From: Phytoseiulus persimilis
Lineage: Eukaryota; Arthropoda; Arachnida; Mesostigmata; Phytoseiidae
Length of the DNA: 64,000 nt
Direction: 5' to 3'
Assembly: GCA_037576195.1 (NCBI GenBank)
Contig: CM075104.1
Span: 17,810,211 to 17,874,210 of the forward strand
Shown here: positions 23,335 through 36,800 of the stretch, piece after piece
Layout of the letters: the number at the start of each line of letters is the position of its first letter
How positions within the stretch are numbered: position 1 is the first letter of the stretch
The notes under the pieces: model-generated
What the model was told of the DNA's origin: nothing
Seen by the model: the letters and a program-made list of their open reading frames with translations, nothing else
Databases searched by the model: none
Program-made: the position numbers and the translations under genes

Positions 23335-24816
23335 ATGGCTCGCGTCAGGCCGGAAATGAAAGAGCACGCTGCGTTACCGGTGAGTATCGAGTCGCCCCCG
23401 CACAATCTTAGTGGAATACTCGCCAACCCCGACTTCGTGGGCGCTCTCTCGATAGGCTTCTCAAAGGCTCGCTTCGTGCACAAAGTAAATATAGACGTTA
23501 TTCGACTCCAGTGGAATAGCTCTCAACGTCAGAACCTTGGACGTTTTTTCTCGCCCACATCGGAAGGCTAACTGAGGAAACTGTTTCTGGAGAGTGGGGT
23601 TGCTAGCTACAGGGATTGCTGTCTCCGCTCGTTATAGTCCGATCGCGAACGTCCCATTCACGCTGTCCCATGAAAAGAGCAGCGTTTTTAAGCGCAGAGT
23701 GAAAACGGCACTAACAGATTTAGAGCGAAGTGCGTCGCGAAGTGGGAGATCACAAGTGAAAAGAGATTATCGAGCTCGGGCCTGCAGCAGACATTCTTAC
23801 TCGCCGGCCCATCCATCCATCGTTGAAAACACGAATCCGCTCTCGATAGTCGTCAATCATTCACGAAAAGAAGGTACGGAGTTCTTCGCACCTCCAGCGC
23901 TCAGAGGCGTAACGGTGTTACGGTGATGGGATTTCAAGGTCCGTCTTACGAGGACTCTCCCTGTCAGCCGGGATTAATCCTCAGGATGTTCGATCATTGA
24001 ATGTCAATGACTCGTGTTTAGCGCCTTCCACGCCATTCAAAGCATCTCGAGCATGGTTGCTCTCCGCCTCTATCTGTTCTGGTGTCCATCAATCCGTGCA
24101 CTTCTCCTCCCGCAAAGCACTGGATGACCTGGAGAGCTTGCGCTCGAAACCCGTCAACCTGTCGGCTGTGAATCGTCCCTTACCCCGCAGCTCATTCCAG
24201 ATTTCCCCGTTGCTCGTGCTCTCGCTCTGCGTGGCTTTTACGTTCGCGCAATCAGCCCCATCGTTCTCAGCGGGGTCGTTTCCGTCGCCCATGGCCACGG
24301 CGAGATTCTCATCCGATCCCTACGTTTCAAACATGGCAGCCAGTATGCTGTATCCAACAATGTATCGGCAAACGTTCTCCCCGGGAGGACTCTCTCCGTT
24401 CGTCGGCTCAGCAAGACTCTCCCCGACGAGCTTCGGAAGTGCGAGCGGAATGTACGGCATGGCCGCGTCCGGCGGAGTCCCTTCGTACATGATCCCCACC
24501 TCAGGTAGGGAACGGAGTTCCGAAACTGGCCCGCATACCCCGCCGGCTGCGTTCGTCTTTGAGCAGCGAATGAATTGCGGGTCCATTTCTGCCGCTCTGG
24601 AGCAGACTCCTGGCCGACGTCGCTCTCGCACGCGGAGGAGCCTGGATGGTTTGCATGCGGATGAATGACTTCTCCCTTTCAGCGACTGCGTTCTCATCTG
24701 GATTCGTGCCTGGCTTCCGGGGCTTCGGGAGTCGATTCGGCAGCTCGATGACCGGTTCCGGCAGCGTGTACATGGGTGGTTTCGGTTTCCCGATGATTGG
24801 AGCTCGCATGGGATGA
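23335..24816 (+). CDS. Small secreted Gly/Ser/Met/Phe-rich protein, family not recognised
   Basis: Three exons proposed: 23335-23379, 24201-24504 and 24683-24816, totalling exactly 161 codons. Exon 1 starts with ATG in good context (A at -3, G at +4) and ends in phase 0 at GTGAGT; exon 2 starts after CATTCCAG; exon 2 joins exon 3 through a split codon G|CG. The protein has a signal peptide whose core LLVLSLCVAFTFA lies just after the exon 1/2 junction, with likely cleavage near AQSA. The mature part, about 125 residues, is low in charge, lacks Cys, and is rich in Ser, Gly, Met, Phe, Tyr and Pro, ending in GFRGFGSRFGSS and MGGFGFPMIGARMG. Composition recalls structural secretions (cuticle, eggshell or silk-like), which is inference. 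Exons 2 and 3 are well supported; the choice of exon 1 rests on phase and the signal peptide. Confidence 0.55.
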
Positions 24817-27800
24817 AGCGCTCGCCCAACAAGCTTCATCGCCATGATTATCTTTTTGTCATTTGATCTCTCCGCTCGCGAGGTCGCTTGCGCTTTTGCT
24901 AATCTTAGCTATATTGGCGGACGGACAGAAATAACGGTCGTTTGGATTAGACCTCGATCGTCCTTGGCTATATCCGTTCCCTAGAGCACTTGGTGGAAAT
25001 ACGTTTGTGGACAATCAGAGGCTCTGCTCCCGAGGGAATCGCGTTTGGAGGTAACACACTGTGTCTACGTTTCATGTTCTCCGTTTACAATGATGTCGTC
25101 ATAAGGGACGGCGCTGTCACGGATGACGAGAGTCTTACGAAGTAAAAGGTTCCAAAATTGATTTTCTTCGTTACACCCGGCCCGCAGATGGTGCAATGGT
25201 CTTCATCCGAGCCGGAGAGGACACGAAGGCCCACAGTTGGCCGGGAACAGGACTCATCCTGGTACGAATGACTTCGATAGGGCTTTCGGCGGAAATCTAT
25301 CCCATTCTCTAGCGGCCGAACTCATTGACCCACGCTGGTCGAAAGTGAATAAATCCATGGCGTGTAGAGTATCAGTTTCGGGCTCTTCACTTCCTCGCGT
25401 TGTGCAAAAATATTCCCGCAAAGAGGTTGCCATCATCTGAAGAACCCCACTCGCACGCGATACGAGCTTTCGTTCGCACTGTTTGACTGATCACGTTGTT
25501 CACGCGTCACGACTCTCGATTGAGCGGAACCGACGAGTTAGCGGAACACATACCCTCTAAACGCCCAGTGGTCGAAGAATTATCATCAGAATCTTCCTCT
25601 TGGACATTCAATCTGAGGCTCACTCGCTCCGTGTAGGAGCAGAGCATTCGGCTCGGGATTCTGTCGATTCGCCTGACCTAACTCCGAACTTTTAGCGAAC
25701 AGTGCTCACCTCTCCCACGCTTCGAGTCGAGTTAATTGCAGTTCAGCGGACTTGAAGCCTTCTGAAGCGGCAGCGATGAAGATTACTGGGAAATCAAGCA
25801 TGAACTTCATCCAGAAGTTCCCAGACTGGAGCAACTTCTATGGCGAATGTACGGCTACGGGTCCTCGAATATCCAGGCACGATGCCAACGAGGATGCCTG
25901 AGCTAATATCCGGAAAATTCTCTCTTACCGTAGTTGGCTAGAACTCCTCATTGACACCTGCTCCAGATCCTGCTGCTGCTGTTCTCATTCGAGCGCGCTG
26001 CCCTCGGACGAAAACTCCGACGATGCCGATCCAATTTCCGAAGGGTGTGAGTTCGAGAGGCATACGATTCCAGATCGCTGATTTCGAGAAGCCTCTGGCT
26101 TCAATGGGAGCCTTCTCCTATGTCTCGAATTGAGGATCGTGGCAGATTATCACGTTCTCCTATGATCGGATCAGATCGGAGCAGTGTCCGGCTAGTGATA
26201 TTTCGCGAGATTTGGCCGCGATGTTTGCAAAACCTGGAAGCAAACACATCCATTTGCCGATTACGGAGATCATTTGCTCATCTCTTTCCCCGCTCCCAGC
26301 AAATATTGCGCCAGCGGATTCTGATGGCCTCGCAGCACACGCGCGGATAGTATTATCGGCGATGTTTGACGATGAACGGGATCGCAAACACGGGAACAAG
26401 GCGACGAGGAACTCTCCGATATGGATCAAGATATCCGAGTATAACTTGGGAGACTTACGGAATGTACGTGGAGCCGTCATCAGTAGCACCGCCGCTCTGA
26501 CCGGACACTTGGTCACGGACTCCGTGGCCTGAGTTCACTTTTGCGACGCTCCTCCTGAGCTGCCTCGAAGCTGTACTCGGGCCGTGACTCGGGTGCCGGC
26601 TGAGGCCCGGCCGCACTCAGAGCGTTCACCGATTCCCGACAATCAAAACGTCGGTTACAGAACAATGAGCGAAACGGCAGAAGGAATTTTGCCTGGGCAG
26701 CACTGCTAGATGCTCACGAAAACTTGTTCATGCTGTGGCGCTGGAAGAAAACTCCTTAAGTCGGCTCCGAGCTCGTTCACCGCTCCAGTCGTATCGTTGA
26801 AGTCTGCTTCCGGCGTCACGCTTCACACAGGAATCCATCGGCCCACAGAAAAAGTTTAGTGGAGAAAAATTCAGCGTTCTCCCATCACCATCCAAACAAA
26901 ACCGTCAGTGATATGTCACGGCGACTTCCTTCCATGAACACAGGGCAGTTAGACGTGAGTCGCGTTCGTTGCAACAAAGAATAATGCAATGTGAAGTCTT
27001 GGGGGACACTGAGCAGGCTGCGCGGTGGAAAAAAAACAGATCTCGATTTCGCACCACGAGGAACGCTGAGTTGGCGCTACCCCTAACAGCGAACGGATGT
27101 GCTGCTCGCAGCGAGGGGGATCTCAACTTGCAGAAGGTCAGTGAACAATCTAATTGGGATCGGGGACCTCAACTACTCCCGACCTCCACTGAGACGCCAG
27201 GTGGTGGATATAAGAACACATCCGGCTTCGTTTGGCGCCTACGTATAGCGCTGTTCTCTCCGCCGGCGGAATCGGGAAAAAAAACTGTCATCTAGGCTCG
27301 CTCCCTGGGATGCCGAGTTCGCTGTGGCTGATGTTCAGGAAAACTCTCCAATCGGGGGAGGGGCTCGTTGTCGATTCCGAGAAACTCTGTTTTGTTTTGT
27401 TTTCAAATCGATCCCTGTTCAGCCGCGATACGAATGATTGAGTTCAGTTCCCTGCCCTCCGCGCGCGATCCACCGAAAAAAAATGCATGGGAGGATTATT
27501 TCCGTTGGATTCCGAGGAACGGAATAATGAAGCTAATTACCGTTCTCCAGAGCAGTGCTCTGAAATTGAAAGAGCACAGGGCGAGTTTCTGACGGAAAGC
27601 GACGCTTCTCCTCAGCCTGGTACCGGCCTCAGTATCGGGGAATGATACGGAGCGATCCATTTTACCGATTCCGGCTTGGAGTCATCTTTTGTTCAGCAGG
27701 GATTATGAGCTCCTTGACGGAGCCGGGTTTCGGCGGGGCCGGGAGCTCACTGGGGGGCAGTGGAGGGGCGCTCCACGGAAACGGTGTTCTGCGAGTTGCC

Positions 27801-30800
27801 GCCCCCATAAGTGCGGGAGTTCCATATCTTCGTTGTGGGATAGGCCAGGATGTGCGCTGCACTCTCCGAAGTCCTCCATCTCCCCCTCTTATCCCCGACA
27901 ACTCAGACTGGAACCGGAAGCTTACCATTCGGAGAGGGGAGGAACTCCAGCATTCGTCGGTGAAACGCCGAGCTTGCACTTCGCTGCCGTACGTTACATG
28001 AACTGAGGGTTTATCGAAGATTTCCTTGCGGCTTTTTGCCGCGATATCCGCCCATGTGCGTACTCAGCACTCGGACGTGAAAACTGCTGTCTCAGATTCA
28101 CCGGATAGCGTTTTGCATTTGCAACGAGTGCTCCCCGTCGTTGCCCCATCTGCTGTACACTTCTTGGAAGGATTGCCTGACAACGAGTTCCAAATATAGG
28201 TACAGGTCTCAACAATCCTGGAATTTTCGATCAGCTCCAAAGCGGTTAGTGAGTGCTTGAAAGCGCAGCTAAAATCGGTGGAGCTCAGGAACATTTTTCG
28301 TTTTTCCCACCGCTTCACACGCTTACCTCACCCTTACTTGAATCTCGACTCGAATTCCCTTCGGCTCCGTAGGCAGAGTCGGGAATCGAAACATCACAAC
28401 TCCATCTTCCTCTCATTCGAGGAAGCCACCAGGACCCGTGATCGCAAATCAACTCGACGTTATTCCCTAACGTTTCATCGATAGTTCAGGCTAATGGAGC
28501 TGCTCCGACCAAGAAGAATATCACTCGGAAGGGCGATCGAGTGAAGCGGACTAATCAAGCGTGAATCAGGTGGAGTTGTGACGCCCTGAATCTGGAAACT
28601 CGGGAAAATACTCCACAACGCGATTTCCGATAGCTCATCCGATCTACTCAAAGTTTCCGGTTCGTGGTAGAGGGTTCCATCGATACATATAACACTTGAT
28701 ATAACATCGCAAAAGTTATACACCTCCCGTACCTGAAACGATTTTTCTCGCTAAATTCGTCCGGTATCTTTCCGCAAAGCCCAAGTAGCTCTCTCGTTCT
28801 CTCCGATTCTCCACAATCGGCGTCCCTAATATTCCCGCCAGTTCTCCGTCGGCGTGATGAGGTGTGCATTCAAGTTTTGAGCGCTGGACTCTCTCATCTC
28901 CCACCCAACACCTGATACAGTCCGAATGAAACCTCCGGAAACCCCGCGGTGTGTTTCAGTTTAGAGCATTCCCGCCCTCGCTTGAGCGAGAAGGAAACTC
29001 TCTCGCTTGTTGTCATGTGTTACTCAGTTTGTTGAGCCCCTAATCTCTTAACTCTGCTGTATATTTGCACAACGGGTTTCTGGGCCAATCCTCCTCCCCG
29101 GATGTGGTGTTGCATTGCTTGTATTCTCATCTTCACTTCTTTGTGACACCCTCTAAGAAGTGGTCTCCTTCCCTCGGCATATATCATGAACGCACCATCG
29201 CACGAGCACTCGGTGCGCAAGCATTTGAGTAGCTCAAGTGCCTGTATGTTCGTGCCTCCCATGGTGGATAAGATAATGCTCGGCCATCTATCCTGAATCC
29301 CTGAGCTGATACGGGTGGAATATCGAATTTTGTTCTGGCTCTGCCTCGCTTCGAACTCCGAGCATTCGATATTTCCCAGACGAATTCCGTTTGCGATTCT
29401 TTATCCGGGGAATCCCTTGGCTCGATAAGCTGCAGCCCTTCGGGTTTTTCCCGGGTCAGTTTCGAGTGTTTTCCCGTTCCTGGATGCCATGACCGCATTC
29501 GACGTCGTCAAATTGATACACCATGCCGGAGGGCGTGGGCGATCGCGATTCACGAGACCTAGCAGCAGTCTCAGAATCGGAGGAGAAAGAATCACGACGT
29601 TTTGGTCCTGGGCTTTTCCTGTTGTCAAACGTTCGCTCGAAAACTCAAAATTACCATCGGCGGCATCGTGGAAGCCCATCTGTCCTGAACCAGATTCAGC
29701 TCCAACCGAGTTGTTCGTTAATTTCGCTACGCTACCCGCTTCCATGGTTTTGAAGCTGCCTCCTTTTTTATAGCTTCGGTCTGAAGACTTTTTTAAAGCT
29801 CCGCGGTGTCGATATCGGTTTACGGTTATATCGTGCGTCGAACAGCCGCCGTTGTGGAGCACTTCGTGACCACAACATTTTCAGGATTGGAGTTATTCAA
29901 GACCCGAGCTCGAGGATACACGAGGCCCAAAAGCGCGGAGAGACGCTCGATTCTCGAAATGCCGCGCGGTTACTGGGAGATAATTCTGGAGACGTCTACA
30001 TCTCTAGTGGATAGAATCCACTGAGAGGGTCTGGGCTGAGCGAAGGAAACAGAGCAAACGCGCGGAATTTCGCGATGCGTTTTCCATCTCGAGCTTAGAG
30101 CTCAGACCGCTCGCTCGTGCGACACATGATCGAACGCTTGGCCAGCCATTTCCTTCGCGTTGCCTCAAGTCTCTTTCTCAACAGGGAGGTCATGAAGATC
30201 CGAGCGGGGACACATATTGTAATGTTTGTTTTGCGTCTGTCTGTTCACCTCGCAGTCGTCGGAAATCTTCCATGCGCACGAGACAAATTCTCCTCCCTGG
30301 CACAAGGTTGGCAAACATTTCCCTGAACTAAGCCAAGAGCATAGCGCTCGCAGAGAGATGATCGCACACTTTCGGGATCAAACGCTCTCATGTTTCGAAT
30401 TGTTATGGCTGTCCTTGTTTTGAAACAATAATACCCCGTCACAGTTGAATGCACCTTGACGCGTTCTACAAGTGCGGGATCATCTGATCTTCCCTCGACT
30501 CGGTTCTCTCCTGGAATATACTCCGGGGTATATTCACGCCGGGGAACTTAGATATCCTTCTGTACCTGTGCGCCATCGAATGCCAGAAACTTTTCTATCT
30601 TGATTCGCTCCGAAAAGATTGACACGGAAGAGGGGGGAGCGCGCAAAAGCTCTCAGAGCATTCGTGGAACTGCGCACTGGATGATTCTTGAACAAGGTGA
30701 CGCTTCGTCAACATAGGGTTCCGACGACGAGACGGCGCTTCCTCAACCGCCCGGAAACCGAGCTGCGCAGACGGGACGGTAAGTGGCTGTGTGTTTTTCC

Positions 30801-33800
30801 CTGGAATTTGACCCGATTTCAGCGGGCACACGCTCCTAGAGCAGCTGAATTTCATTCCCGTGTTTGAACAGCCAACAAACTCTCTTGTGAATGAAGGGAT
30901 GAAGGTTGCAACAGACTTTACAGTTTTCCCTCTGCATGTCCTCCCGCAAGCCAGGTGTGAATTGCGTCGCGAATGTATTATACTTTATGGCTGTTTCTAT
31001 CTCTTTTTCGAGACGCAGAAATTCGTCGTTAGGCGGGGTTCTCGGCACTGGTGCTCGAGGAACGGTCGTCGGGTTCCCCGATCGAGTTGTCCCGCAAATT
31101 CTTCCCGTCCGAGGAGCCAGCTAAGCGTATGGAGGCGGAAATCGACTCCGATCGGTCGATTCAGGACGAAGAGAGCAGGAACGCGGTCGAAGTCCACCGG
31201 AGCTCGATCAACCCGTTCGGGGTCTTGGCGACAACACAGAGGCGGATTCCGATGTTGCCCATTGTGGGGGTGTCAAATACTTTTCCGTCGCTCTGGGAAC
31301 TGCGTAAATGGGTCGCACAGCGGGCTGGACAACCAGGAAGCGAGCCTGCGTGGTTCCTCGGTCGTTCGTGCCCTCGTTCCCGATTGAAAAATGGTATCAG
31401 AACATGCCGACGATATAACTGCGCAGGTGGGTCCACTTGCGTTGCGGATACACGGCCGTTTTCTACGAAGCTGAGGGCTAGCGGCGTTTTCGCTCGCTCG
31501 ACTTGGCTGCCAGACTCGGAATTCCGTAAATGGGAATCTCGGAGTCTCCGGTCGTTGCTGTCTCGTCACCGTAATCGATGATGCAGTTGTTGCGTCCCGC
31601 CAAAGAGTCGTTGGCTGATGATACCTCTTTCTCAGTCTGCGTATCGCATCGCCAGGACTGCGACTCTGTCGCGATACAGAGGCTGCAAATCACTGGTCGA
31701 TTAACTTTCGTTGAGGTCGACATTGCTCCAGTGGGCATAGCTCACGATCGAACGCTTGTGTCAATCACCGTAGAGGTCGAGCTCCGTCCCTCAGTGTCGT
31801 CCGGTCCAGGCGTGTTTTTTCCAGCGATTTCGGCCTCTCCCGCCGAGTCAGGCCAGCGCTCATGATTCCCGAATAAAAAACAGTCGGTCGTTTGACCGAG
31901 GCGAGAGGTCATGATGGCGCTCCATCTCGACGCGACAAGTGAGGAAGAAAATGAGTGAGGCCTCATGCCGCCCAACGGAGCACCTCATGCCGCTCTCTCG
32001 CGGTATCCCCCGCAAATTCGGGCCCGGGGTCGGAACATGCGGCTCATACTGGGATGCGATCTATCGGGAGTTTTCAACTCCGGAGTCTCCAAGGAGCGGG
32101 AGCGTTCTGAAGAGGGCTGAGCTTTCGAATCGTCCCCCCCCCCCAGCAGTCCGATCCCGGCAACTCCGGAGGACAAATGTCACCGAAAATATATTGGGTT
32201 TTCTTCCCCTTGTTCGCATCGCAATAGCAGCTGAAGTTTGCTTGTTTCCGAGTGACGTTTGATGTGGAACATGCCGACTGTTCCACTCTCCGCAGCTTCC
32301 TGGCCTCCGTGATCTTGTCACTGGCAGGTGAAATCTACGAACAAAGTGTAAATGAGGAGGGAGAATTCATACCGCAAGTATGATCCCTGAACGATGGCTG
32401 CCTATTGTCGGGGCCGTTGATTCGAATCGTCGTCGTCAGCGCTCCGCTATTCTCGAGTACCGATAGTTCGTGGATAAGAGAACCTACAAACTGACATCGA
32501 GTGTGTAGTGCTAGGATCGCATGTCTTTCGCCTCACTACCGATGAGATGGGCTCATGCGAGTGGGCTCACTGTGTTTGCATGCTCTTCAACATCACGCTG
32601 CTAGACCTCGCGCTAGAGTGGATGCCTGAGTGCGTTATTGCGGATTTGTTCTCTCGTTCTGCGGTAGACACGACGCAGACTCTCCAGATGTTCCCTATTC
32701 TCATTCCAACGAGCCACGCAATCGCGGGAATCGCGAGAGAGCTAGCTCCGCGGTTCCCCACGGTATGCGCCACCATTTGAGCTTGCGTCATTTCGTCTCG
32801 AAAAATTCAACTTCCGTCACAGGAGATTCACGATCGAACATGGCGGTCGGGCATGGACGCCGAGGCTCCGGTTCTCGAAAACCCCAAAACTCTGAACGAA
32901 TCGCTTTATACGCCTGACGTTCTCTCAAATCGCGCACTCACTGGATGGCTCCCCGATCGGAGAACCTTTCACATCGTCACTCAAACTCGGGGTTAGGGAA
33001 TGAACCTCGATTTTCGACGAAAAAAAAACACTCCGGTCTATGCTGCACTTCAGGTTCCTGACATTGATCCGAGATGGCATCGCTGACTCGACTCTGCAGA
33101 AACTTCGATTCCTCTTGACGAGCCTAGAGAAGAGATCCGTCTGGCAGTGACAATGGCTCGAGAGTGATGAAGGGGAGAAGGGAATCTATCCGGAACAGAA
33201 CACAGAAGGAGTTTCCGAATACAGCGAGTTGCTTCGGGCGTCTTCCAGGCAGCGACCTCAACTCCGTGCTGCGCGAACGACTTATTTCGAGATCTACCAT
33301 CCAAAATCCTCTCAACCATCAGCCCCGACAGCATTTTGGCCGCAGCAATGTTTGCATAATAACTCCACGCAAGATACGGAGCCGAGCTCGGATGAGGAGA
33401 AGGGAGTGGTTGTTTCCCGTTTCCGCCGTGCGTCGATGCTCGGCATTTCCGAACGATTGATTTCAGGAAACCGAGGTAATTAGCTGTCACGAATATCATC
33501 ATCTCCCTACATTGCTGTTGCCCGAGTCGATGTTTAAGCCTTCGAGCAATTCCATGGTGAGACGAAACATTCACTGAATCCAAGTACGAACTTCATTGCC
33601 AATCGGCTGGGGGAAAATAGTTCCAACTCTACAGCATAACTCAGTAAAACCTCATTAGAACTTCCAGCTCCTGATTGGGACGATTCCTTGTTTCCTCATT
33701 TTTGGCAGCGAGCCATTGCAATCCGATCGTGACAACGCGCTAGTCGAACGGGAGCCTGACATCCGGTTCCGGTTTTCGGTTGGCAAACACTTTGTCGAGG

Positions 33801-36800
33801 ATGTCTGCTCCGTCTCTTTCATTTTGCTCCCCGAGTAGATCCCAGCCCTCGACTCAGCCCCCGGTTTCGGTTTTGCGAAAAGTCTCTTTGTAACGGCGTC
33901 GGCGCTCCTGTGCCTCTTATTTCTAGGTAGCTACAGACACTCGGATTCCCAGGATCCCAAGGGGCGTAATCTGCGAAAATTCGACAACTCGTAATGTTTC
34001 TCCACTGTTCGTGCGATTCAGGCCTGTCGTCCGGATTTTCTACCAGTGTTTGTTGCACAGAGGCTGATGCTTTTCCCAAGAACAGACGATAAGGAAAAAC
34101 GAGAACACACTGGAACGTTTCCTGAGGTTTCTGGTCAGATACCACACTGAATCGATTGCGAGACTTGTGGTGGCTTGCCGAGAAACCAGATCACACTGTG
34201 GCGTTCTCTCAGGGTTTTTCTCGGAAAGAGTGGGAGTTCGGAGCGGGACCGGGGTCTGTTATCAAACTCGTCGAGGAGCCGACAAGCTCAATGGGAACCG
34301 CCTCAGGGAGCGTTTCTCAAGACAGTACGTCTCTAATCTGGAAGACAATGGCGAGAATACTGAGGCCGAGGGACGTCGACCCCAGTGATAAACAAAAGAA
34401 CTCGCTCTTCGGCATCCGACTCGAATATACTTCGACACGCTATAGGGAGTAAACAATCTTGGGGGTCCCGACCATGCGAATCGGGAATACGGAGCGAGTC
34501 GTATACAAAAATCGACTGCTGCGACTAGCTGTTCCACCTTCCCTTCGCCGCGTCTGTTAGCCGACTCCGCAGGGAATGTCGCTAGGGATTGGTAACAGGA
34601 GTCTTCAGAAGGTTGGAGGCAACGGAAGAAGACACAGCTAATTCGAAAACTCTACAAACCTACGCTCGGCTCCAGCCCCGAGCCGCAGCGTTCGTGAGCT
34701 TGACGGTGTAGTGAGCTCGCCCTACTCCGGATGTTGGATGGAGCGTTTGTTCCTCATCGGGAGGGTGACGCTCGGCTTGGAACTCAGAGTTTCTCAGAAA
34801 GTTCCCGACGCTCGCAAAATTGACGAGGTTCGCCGCGAGCAAGAACTGCTGCCCAACGGAACCGGCCGTGACCACTGTATTCGAGCGAGCCGCGAAGCGC
34901 TGCCGGTTTGGGAACTAGAATCTCGCGGCACCAAGCGGCTACCAAAGCGATCAAGGACCACGTGTTTGAATAGATTTCGCGGCTGGACAAGGCATGGTCA
35001 CGTGGTTATACCAATTGACGTGCGCTTTCGGAGCATCACATACATTCACTGGAATCTCGCGATTGCTCGGATGCTCTGCGTCGGGGAATCTGCCCCGCAC
35101 CCAAGGAACAGATGACTTCATCCTGAAACGGGATCTCCTTGGGATCGGGATCACAGAACCGCACCGCAACGAGCGTCCCGAAAGATGAGAAGATATGGCA
35201 ACTGTGGCATCACTAACAACCACCACGAAAGCTTCAACAAAGCAAGCAACTAGCTCTGTGAATGACAGCTTGCTCTACGGCTTTAATATGCAAATGAAAG
35301 AGTACGAATGACTACGCCACGGCTGCTCTGACATAGTGAAACGGAAAGCAGCACAAAAGAGCTCGCTAGAGGGAGATGAGCACGGAGTAGGTAGGAGTGA
35401 AGAACCTGCCCAACCGAAAGTCTGAGCCGAAACTATCGAATAAGAACTCGGAGAACCACAAGCGCGGCGTTTTTGTAAAGGAAATCCGGTATCACACTTT
35501 TACTCCAACACCAGACCTTTTAGTGAGCTCTGTTTAGACCAGGAGTCTCAAAACATACCCAATTGGAGGGATGGATACCTTGGGAAATCGAGTTCATGGG
35601 GCCGCACAGTTGGAATCATCGCTGCGGACCGTGTTGCTCCGTTCATGAATTGGCATACCAAATACGCGACGCTGCTGGGAACTTCAATGTCCACTGTGGC
35701 TCCGGACTGGCTTTATGAATATCCCTTAGCTCCCAGTGCAAGTGACTTGTTCTGCGATCGGATTCGTGTTCATATTCGATTTAGTGAGCAGCACGAGGGT
35801 GGATTTCGACTGTGAACCGCAGGTCCCTGTGGGAGTCGAGAACACACGCTATTTAGGGATCGAAAGAATTCGCAAGATATGCGTCATATCTCTCTCAAAC
35901 CGCATGAAGCCGTTGTTGCATATTTTATCTACGCCGACGCCATAGAACACGAAGCAGATGGCCAACGCGTTCCAATCGCGCTGAGGGTCATTGACACGCT
36001 GGGGTTACCGAGTTAGAGAATCAAGGCGGATGAATGCTCATGTCGATTTACTCATCGCTGAACGGAGTTTGTTATGGTCTCCTAGAACACATGATTGGTA
36101 TAATGAAATCACGGATTCACCATTGTCCATAATATCTCTGACTACAACCCCCGTGGTTCACAGTAAACTATACATTTGTTCTGTACCTCCATGCGATCCG
36201 AATCGGGGTATTTCCATGGCCATTTAGAGTATAGAGTTGGAAAAACGGACCGAGCTGGTGTCGGATCGGACCCCACGAGCAGATCCACGAAATCAAGACC
36301 GAATCAAAGTTTGTTTTCAGATTCATCGCTTCTCCAAGCTATCGCCGAATCGCTTGCAAAATCATCAATCGAAAGATCAACCATTTACGATGTTATTCAC
36401 ATACACTGGAGCCTTACCAGCCCTACAACAAGGCTAAGAGGTCAATCTCGATTAACACGGCTTCGTCGGATATCGCCACCATATTTGGAGCTACAGGCGA
36501 TATTGAACTTCATGACGGATCTGAATTGAACTGTGTTCTCGTTTGAGGTCGCTTTCGTGTGTCTCACAAGCTTTCGGCTCCCCGCTAGGACTCCGATGGG
36601 TGGTCGGGCGCACCAACTTTTCGTCGGCAGAAAATGTGCACGGGATCAAGAACAACTCGGCCGTGACGCTCGTGCCTGCTGCCATTATTCCGGGTCGAAG
36701 TTTGCGAGCCCACAATTTGAGCTCCATTCGCTCTCGTTTCTCCACTCCCATCCGACCTCACATAACATGCCCACCTCGAAGCTCAGACTTGGCTGGAATT

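Noticed and set aside
26160-26532. Opposed 106- and 118-codon frames on both strands
   Set aside because: Both are open through the same GC-rich interval; neither shows a family match, so mutual shadowing by chance is likelier.
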